Below, in pieces: positions 9,648-13,998 of a DNA stretch of 13,998 bases (position 1 is the stretch's first letter; each line of letters opens with the position of its first letter). A program made the translations under genes and the position numbers. The notes beneath the pieces were generated by a model. It saw only the letters and a program-made list of their open reading frames with translations, had not been told where the DNA came from and ran no database searches. Source of the DNA: Neocallimastix lanati (nom. inval.) (Eukaryota > Neocallimastigomycota > Neocallimastigomycetes > Neocallimastigales > Neocallimastigaceae); assembly GCA_016946835.1 (NCBI GenBank), contig JACVTC010000639.1, forward strand, positions 1 to 13,998, in the 5' to 3' direction.

Positions 9648-9720
9648 TATATATATTTTATTTAAAAATAAACGAATATATATTTTATTTTAAAATAAAC
9701 AAATATATATTTTATATTTC
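9648..9720. repeat. 27-bp tandem repeat, about 2.7 copies
   Basis: Units at 9648, 9675 and 9702 share ATATATATTTTAT and an AAAATAAAC ending; the first two differ at about three positions and the third is cut short. Non-coding, about 350 bp downstream of the ankyrin gene's stop. Confidence 0.7.
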
Positions 9721-10070
9721 CTATAAATCTTAGATTATATTATATTTAATACAATTATTAAGGAAAATATAATTTTTAATATTTAATTTGATTCCTTTAG
9801 TTCTTTTCTGAAATTAATAAATAATATAATTTATAATTAATTATAATGGGAAAATTTGTAATGAAAAAATTATAATGTTTATTATTTCCATTTACGAACA
9901 TATAATTAATAAAATGAAATTAATACTCCGAAAGAATATGCGTAAAAATCTCAGATTAAATATTTATAATTTTATGTGTAAAAAGTTTAAAATGTAGAGA
10001 ATATATAATTTATATAAATATGAAAATTTCTAAATTCATAGATATTTATATTTATAAAAAATTAAATAAT
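9721..10070. other. 3' flank of the ankyrin gene
   Basis: About 350 bp of AT-rich sequence downstream of the ankyrin stop codon, on the side where its mRNA ends. Many AATAAA-like strings occur on the minus strand, so no single polyadenylation signal can be picked. No gene is visible. Confidence 0.35.
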
Positions 10071-12179
10071 TTATCCAAAAATAATTTTACTAATAAAAGA
10101 GCTAAATGAAGATTTATTAGTTTTTTTTGAATTTATTGATTTTGCATTCAATTCATCTTCTTTTTTTTTCAGATATTCATAAATTTCCTTGTTTTTATAT
10201 TGAGATCTAGCGTAATCTATTGGTCTCTGATTATCAGAATTTTTACAGTTGATGTCTATTCCTTCTTCTACTAAATATTGAACTAATTCTAACTTTTTTT
10301 CCATTACACATGAAAATAATGCATTATAATTATGTTTAGTAGTATGATTAATATCAATTCCATTTTTTACCAAATACTTAATGATTTCTATATTTCCGGA
10401 TCGAGCACCTAGCGTTAAAGCGTTTCCTCCATTAATAGTTTGATCATTAATATCTATACCACATTCAAATAAATATTTTACTATTTCTAATTTATTATAA
10501 ATACAAGCAATTATTAATGCGTTTAACCCTGAATTGTTTTTTGCTTTAATATTAATACCTTTACTTATTAAATATTTAACGATATCTAAGGTACCTGTCA
10601 TTGAAGCAATGATTAAAGCATTATCTCCGTCATTATCTTTAAAATTTATATTTATTCCATTTTCAACTAATAATTGAACCATTTTTAAATTATTTTGATT
10701 GATAGCATATAATAAGGCATTACTATTATAAGCATTTAAAGCGTTAATATCTGCACCTTTTTCAATAAAAAATTTAACCATTTCTCGATCGTTATTATCG
10801 CAAGCATTCATGAGTACTGTTTTCCCATCATAGTCTTTACCATCAAGATCAATTCCTTTTTCAATCATATAATTAATAAGATTAATATTCTTTTTTTCAT
10901 ATGCGAGTGATAATATATTTTTACTATAAGGATTTTTAAGATTATTTCCATACATATCTATATCAATATCAATTAAATAAGTAGCTATATCATTATAATT
11001 TTTATCTATAGCATAAAATAAAGCATTCCAACTTTTAGAAAATGAACAAACATTAATATTTATTTTTTTTTTTACTAAATATTGAACTACTTCTAGGTTT
11101 CCCTTTTCTGTAGCATAGATTAACGCATTTTTATTATCATAATCTTTTTCGTTAATTTTTATATTATTTTCTATTAAAATTTTAATAATATCTAAATTTC
11201 CACTTTGGGAAGCTATCATTAAAGCATTTCTTCCTTCAGTATCTTTTTCATTAATATTTACACCATTTTCAATTAACCACCTTATTGTAAAAATTCTGTT
11301 AAATTTACATGCTTTTAATAATAATTCATAACCTCCTTTTTTTTTGAATATTTTAACATTATTTTCATATTTCAATAATAATTCTATAACTTTTATGTTA
11401 TCACTTTTTATCGCAAAGTTATACATAGACTTAGTAATTATTATTTTTTTATTTTCTGTTTCCATTTTTTCTTTAATGTACGACATTTTTAGAGCATTAT
11501 GTTTATATAAATAAAGTAAATTTATAATAAATTCATTATTAAAAGTTAAACTTTCAAAGATAGTTTTTATCAATTCATAAGTTTTTCCATTATTATTAAT
11601 TGAATTACCATTTATTACATTTTCATTAACAAAATTATTACTATTATTATTATTGTTATTATTACTATTACTATTACTATTATTATTATTACCACTATTA
11701 TTTGTATTATTATTAGTACTACTATTAGTACTACTATTATTATTATAATAATTTAGTAAATATTCAATAAAATATAAATTATTATATTTATTATTTATAT
11801 CGAAATTTTTTGATAAAATATATTTTAAATTTGATTTATTTAATTTTTTTTTGTTATATAAATAAAACATTATATATTCTTTATTGTTATTCATATAATT
11901 TATTTTTGCTCCCATTTTTAATAATAAATCCGCTATGTCAAATTTATGATTCTCTATTGCAATAAACAGAGGAGTTTTTTTTTTGTATTCATAATTAAGA
12001 TTTGAAAAATATGGTAATAATAATTTTATCATTTCAATTGAGCAATTGCTTTCAATAGCAAATATTAAATAATAATATTTTGAATTACATAAATCTTTGA
12101 AGATTGTATCCTTATTTAATATAGAATAAGTAAGTTCCTTTATTTCATTATTATTTATTATTTCTTTTATGTCTTTCAT
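10071..12179 (-). CDS. Ankyrin-repeat protein with Asn/Ser-rich linker (702 aa)
   Basis: Complete intronless frame from the ATG at 12179 to TAA at 10071. Ankyrin repeats are 33-residue helix-turn-helix units that bind other proteins; the partner here is unknown. Two weak repeats occupy residues about 36-98 (TPLFIAIENHKFDIADLL). A low-complexity linker of Asn, Ser and Thr follows at 146-182. A long regular block then runs from about 251 to 680, with repeats near 284, 317, 350, 383, 420, 453, 486, 519, 552, 585, 618 and 651. Their consensus is 'NALIxA..GNLEIVKYLIEKGIDIN', with NAL where most families have TPL. Repeat 383 carries an insertion of about four residues. The Lys/Ser-rich tail ends SSFISKIIFG. 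I see no signal peptide, membrane segment or catalytic domain, so it is probably an intracellular scaffold or regulator. The style resembles the large ankyrin families of anaerobic gut fungi. The start is supported by the repeat-like N-terminus and lack of in-frame upstream coding similarity. Confidence 0.93.
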   Translation of the reverse strand: MKDIKEIINNNEIKELTYSILNKDTIFKDLCNSKYYYLIFAIESNCSIEMIKLLLPYFSNLNYEYKKKTPLFIAIENHKFDIADLLLKMGAKINYMNNNKEYIMFYLYNKKKLNKSNLKYILSKNFDINNKYNNLYFIEYLLNYYNNNSSTNSSTNNNTNNSGNNNNSNSNSNNNNNNNSNNFVNENVINGNSINNNGKTYELIKTIFESLTFNNEFIINLLYLYKHNALKMSYIKEKMETENKKIIITKSMYNFAIKSDNIKVIELLLKYENNVKIFKKKGGYELLLKACKFNRIFTIRWLIENGVNINEKDTEGRNALMIASQSGNLDIIKILIENNIKINEKDYDNKNALIYATEKGNLEVVQYLVKKKININVCSFSKSWNALFYAIDKNYNDIATYLIDIDIDMYGNNLKNPYSKNILSLAYEKKNINLINYMIEKGIDLDGKDYDGKTVLMNACDNNDREMVKFFIEKGADINALNAYNSNALLYAINQNNLKMVQLLVENGININFKDNDGDNALIIASMTGTLDIVKYLISKGINIKAKNNSGLNALIIACIYNKLEIVKYLFECGIDINDQTINGGNALTLGARSGNIEIIKYLVKNGIDINHTTKHNYNALFSCVMEKKLELVQYLVEEGIDINCKNSDNQRPIDYARSQYKNKEIYEYLKKKEDELNAKSINSKKTNKSSFSSFISKIIFG
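11634..11744 (-). repeat. Coding trinucleotide tract (Asn/Ser/Thr linker)
   Basis: Codons AAT, AGT and ACT make an Asn-rich segment with Ser and Thr at residues 146-182 of the ankyrin protein. The DNA is an interrupted trinucleotide microsatellite on the minus strand, likely to vary in length between strains. It separates the two weak N-terminal repeats from the main ankyrin block and would be a flexible linker. Confidence 0.85.
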
Positions 12180-13022
12180 GATAGTTAATTTATTTTAAAA
12201 ATTATATTTAATCCCATTTTCTGATTCTTATTATAAAATAATAAACAATATTTATAAATTTCTTTATAATTGATTGGTCTAATATATATTAATTTTACTC
12301 TTACAGTTTTTTTTATATTTTTTATTGTTTTATTGTTATTACCTTTTTTTATAATTACAATTAACATGTTATATTTTATATCTAAATAAAAATATTTTTA
12401 AATAAATTAAAAATTAACAGAAATAAAAGCAAAGGTTATCTTAATATTTTATTAATTAAAATTCTTTATGTTTTAACTTTTTTTTTTTTATTCCTTTTAT
12501 TCTAATATTTATAAAATTTAAATTTTATTCTTAATAAATTTAACATTAAAAATTATTAAAGATAAAAAATATTATTAAATAATTTAAAAGTTATTAAAAT
12601 AAAATAAAAATAAAAAAAATGTTCTATTGCTAAAGATATTTTTATTTTTAAAATTATTTTTAAAGAATATTTTATTATATTTTATTTATATCGTTGAATT
12701 TATTTTATTTATTTATTTTATTTTTATAAAACATTTACATAATCTGTTATACTTTTATGCTTTTATTCAATTTTTATTCAATTTTTATTCAATTTATAGT
12801 TTTTAATTATATATATATAGATATTTTTTAATTGTGTATGTATTTATTTTTAACTTTTTTATTTATATTTTTATAATTATTATATTAAATTTATTTTTTT
12901 AATTCTATTTTTAATTTCATTTTATTTTTATTTTTATTTATATATTTTTTTATATTTACTTCACTATTAAAGTGGAATCATAATTTATATTAAATAATAT
13001 ATAAAATTGTTTAATATTAAAA
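12180..13022. other. Intergenic region: leader of the ankyrin gene and 3' flank of its neighbour
   Basis: These 843 bp separate two minus-strand genes, so they should hold the end of one transcript and the promoter of the next. The sequence is almost all A and T. An AT alternation near 12811-12826 (TATATATATAG) could act as a TATA element for the ankyrin gene but cannot be told from background. A 60-codon ATG frame (12367-12185) lies in the leader in another frame; its Lys/Asn/Ile composition is what chance gives here, so I do not call it a gene. Confidence 0.5.
12765..12796. repeat. 11-bp tandem repeat, 3 copies
   Basis: ATTCAATTTTT repeats at 12765, 12776 and 12787, the last copy diverging after ATTCAATTT. 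It lies in the upstream flank of the ankyrin gene. A regulatory role is possible but unsupported. Confidence 0.75.
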
Positions 13023-13998
13023 CTAATCTGTTTTTTCCTTTTTAGATGATGGATTCACAACTTTAGAAATTGATTTACCCGAATTATTAATTTTTTGTTT
13101 ATTACTATGTCTTATACTTCTTTTTCTAGATTTACTTAGCATATCCTGAGATACAGCGGTTTCTACGTTATTTTTTAATGTTTTTGCTGAATTCTTCATT
13201 CGGTTAGAAATATCTTCCAAAGATATTGGAGAATCGGCATCTTCACCAAATTGACTATTTTCGGAAAAGTCATCAGCATTATCAATTGCTTCCGATAAAT
13301 AATTTGAATATTCAACCGAATCCATCAATTCTTTGTATCCTTTATCAGGATCAATATCATCAAGTTTTCCGATATTATTTTTAATGGTGTTTTTTACTTT
13401 TTCATTAGTGAAAACAGATTCTCTTAATATTTGCTTTTTATTACAATTACTTTTACCAACTGCTCTTTTACGTGGAATTTTTGAAGAAATACAAAAACTA
13501 GAGTTATTGGTTTCATTTTCATTTGTTTCTCCATTTCCATTTCCATTTGTTTCTCCGTTTCCATTTTCATTTATTTCTCCATTTCCATTTCCATTTGTTT
13601 CTCCATTTCCATTTCCATTTGTTTCTCCATTTCCATTTCCATTTGTTTCTCCATTTCCATTTCCATCTGTTTCTCCATTTCCATTTCCATTTGTTTCTCC
13701 ATTTCCATTTCCATTTGTTTCTCCATTTCCATTTCCATCTGTTTCTCCATTTCCATTTCCATTTGTTTCTCCATTTCCATTTCCATTTGTTTCTCCATTT
13801 CCATTTCCATCTGTTTCTCCATTTCCATTTCCATTTGTTTCTCCATTTCCATTTCCATTTGTTTCTCCATTTCCAGGTATATCTATAGAAATAAAATCAT
13901 CGTTATTACCTTCTGAATCCGTTTTAAGGTCTTCCGGTTTTATTCTACCGCTAATAATATCCTGAAATATACCATTTTTTTTTATTTTAATTCTATTA
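13023..13998 (-). CDS. Unrecognised protein with GNGNGET(N/D) octapeptide repeats (5' end outside window)
   Basis: One minus-strand frame is open from the window edge (first full codon at 13997) to TAG at 13023, giving 324 residues with no start needed inside. The visible N-terminus reads NGIFQDIISGRIKPEDLK, then an acidic stretch with FISIDIPG. Residues about 42-159 are an array of GNGNGETN/GNGNGETD octapeptides. Next come KIPRKRAVGK (173-182), a charged segment (NEKVKNTIKNNIGKLDD), an acidic Ser-rich part around SVEYSNYLSEAIDNADD, and a second basic cluster KSRKRSIRHSNKQK (289-302) before the KKEKTD end. The frame matches the non-repeat flanks on both sides and their codons look ordinary, so it is the coding frame; the other repeat frames are shadows. 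I do not recognise the family. The two basic clusters look like nuclear localisation signals, an inference only. It ends 843 bp upstream of the ankyrin start, in the same direction. Presence of an upstream intron cannot be judged. Confidence 0.8.
   Translation of the reverse strand, partial: NRIKIKKNGIFQDIISGRIKPEDLKTDSEGNNDDFISIDIPGNGETNGNGNGETNGNGNGETDGNGNGETNGNGNGETNGNGNGETDGNGNGETNGNGNGETNGNGNGETDGNGNGETNGNGNGETNGNGNGETNGNGNGEINENGNGETNGNGNGETNENETNNSSFCISSKIPRKRAVGKSNCNKKQILRESVFTNEKVKNTIKNNIGKLDDIDPDKGYKELMDSVEYSNYLSEAIDNADDFSENSQFGEDADSPISLEDISNRMKNSAKTLKNNVETAVSQDMLSKSRKRSIRHSNKQKINNSGKSISKVVNPSSKKEKTD
13525..13874 (-). repeat. 24-bp coding tandem repeat (about 14.6 units) with 72-bp higher-order period
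   Basis: Units begin every 24 bases from 13525 to 13861 and encode GNGNGET plus N or D on the minus strand. The three blocks 13597-13668, 13669-13740 and 13741-13812 appear identical: two N-type units and one D-type unit (ATC for ATT on the top strand). The next 48 bases repeat the first two units of the block. The units near 13549-13596 are older, with three substitutions changing Thr to Ile and Gly to Glu. Because 24 is divisible by 3, all six frames stay open through the array, which creates spurious ORFs on both strands. Confidence 0.95.

Noticed and set aside
12185-12367. 60-codon minus-strand frame just upstream of the ankyrin start
   Set aside because: Different frame from the ankyrin gene, composition of random AT-rich DNA (Lys, Ile, Asn), no motif. 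At most a chance upstream ORF in the leader.
13571-13870. Minus-strand frame MEKQMEMEMEKQ
   Set aside because: Limited to the array itself, whereas the GNGNGET frame is open through both flanks.
13523-13888. Plus-strand frame of FHFHLFLH repeats
   Set aside because: Open only because the 24-bp unit has no stop in any frame. It hardly extends beyond the array.
13333-13965. Plus-strand 210-codon frame rich in FPFVSPFPF repeats
   Set aside because: Antisense shadow of the 24-bp array. Its flanks do not look like protein and it overlaps the better-supported minus-strand gene over its whole length.
1-13998. tRNA or rRNA genes
   Set aside because: I saw no B-box-like GGTTCRAATCC sequence with a plausible cloverleaf, and no GC-rich island of rRNA type.

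Overview
The window is extremely AT-rich eukaryotic DNA. It carries two protein-coding genes on the minus strand at the right-hand end, decayed Ty3/gypsy retroelement pieces at the left-hand end, and about 7 kb of gene-free, repeat-laden AT desert between them. Three things fit an anaerobic gut fungus (Neocallimastigomycota) best: a long ankyrin protein whose repeats start 'NAL' rather than 'TPL', abundant Asn encoded by AAT, and intergenic DNA that is almost only A and T. This placement is an inference from style. Another very AT-rich eukaryote, such as a social amoeba or other early-diverging fungus, is not excluded. The standard genetic code fits both genes, and no intron is needed in what is visible.

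Left end (about 1-2740): a degraded 3' portion of a Ty3/gypsy pol gene. In order it shows an integrase zinc-binding region, the start and end of the integrase, and a chromodomain-like tail. Then come a short purine tract and a probable LTR starting TGTAAC with a TATA box. Beyond a short AT-rich gap lies a second eroded open region that resembles gag. Frames shift repeatedly, stops interrupt, and most of the integrase catalytic core is missing, so nothing here can be active.

Middle (about 2740-10070): no credible gene. It holds a degenerate A-rich satellite with a well-conserved 64-bp tandem array inside it, a 41-bp duplication, two almost identical 419-bp direct repeats 942 bp apart, (A/AAT)n and poly-T tracts, and weaker tandem repeats of about 73 and 27 bp. 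One strand is A-rich near 2.7-3.9 kb and T-rich near 7.8-8.9 kb.

Right end (10071-13998): two genes read in the same direction. The upstream one runs off the window edge. It is an open frame of 324 visible residues with a GNGNGET(N/D) octapeptide array, acidic stretches and two basic clusters. About 840 bp downstream of it starts a complete 702-residue ankyrin-repeat protein with an Asn/Ser-rich linker. No functional link between the two genes can be shown. No RNA gene, CRISPR array or obvious multi-gene system is visible. The most distinctive items are the hidden repeat-coding gene, the nearly identical 419-bp repeat pair and the pol-LTR-gag order.
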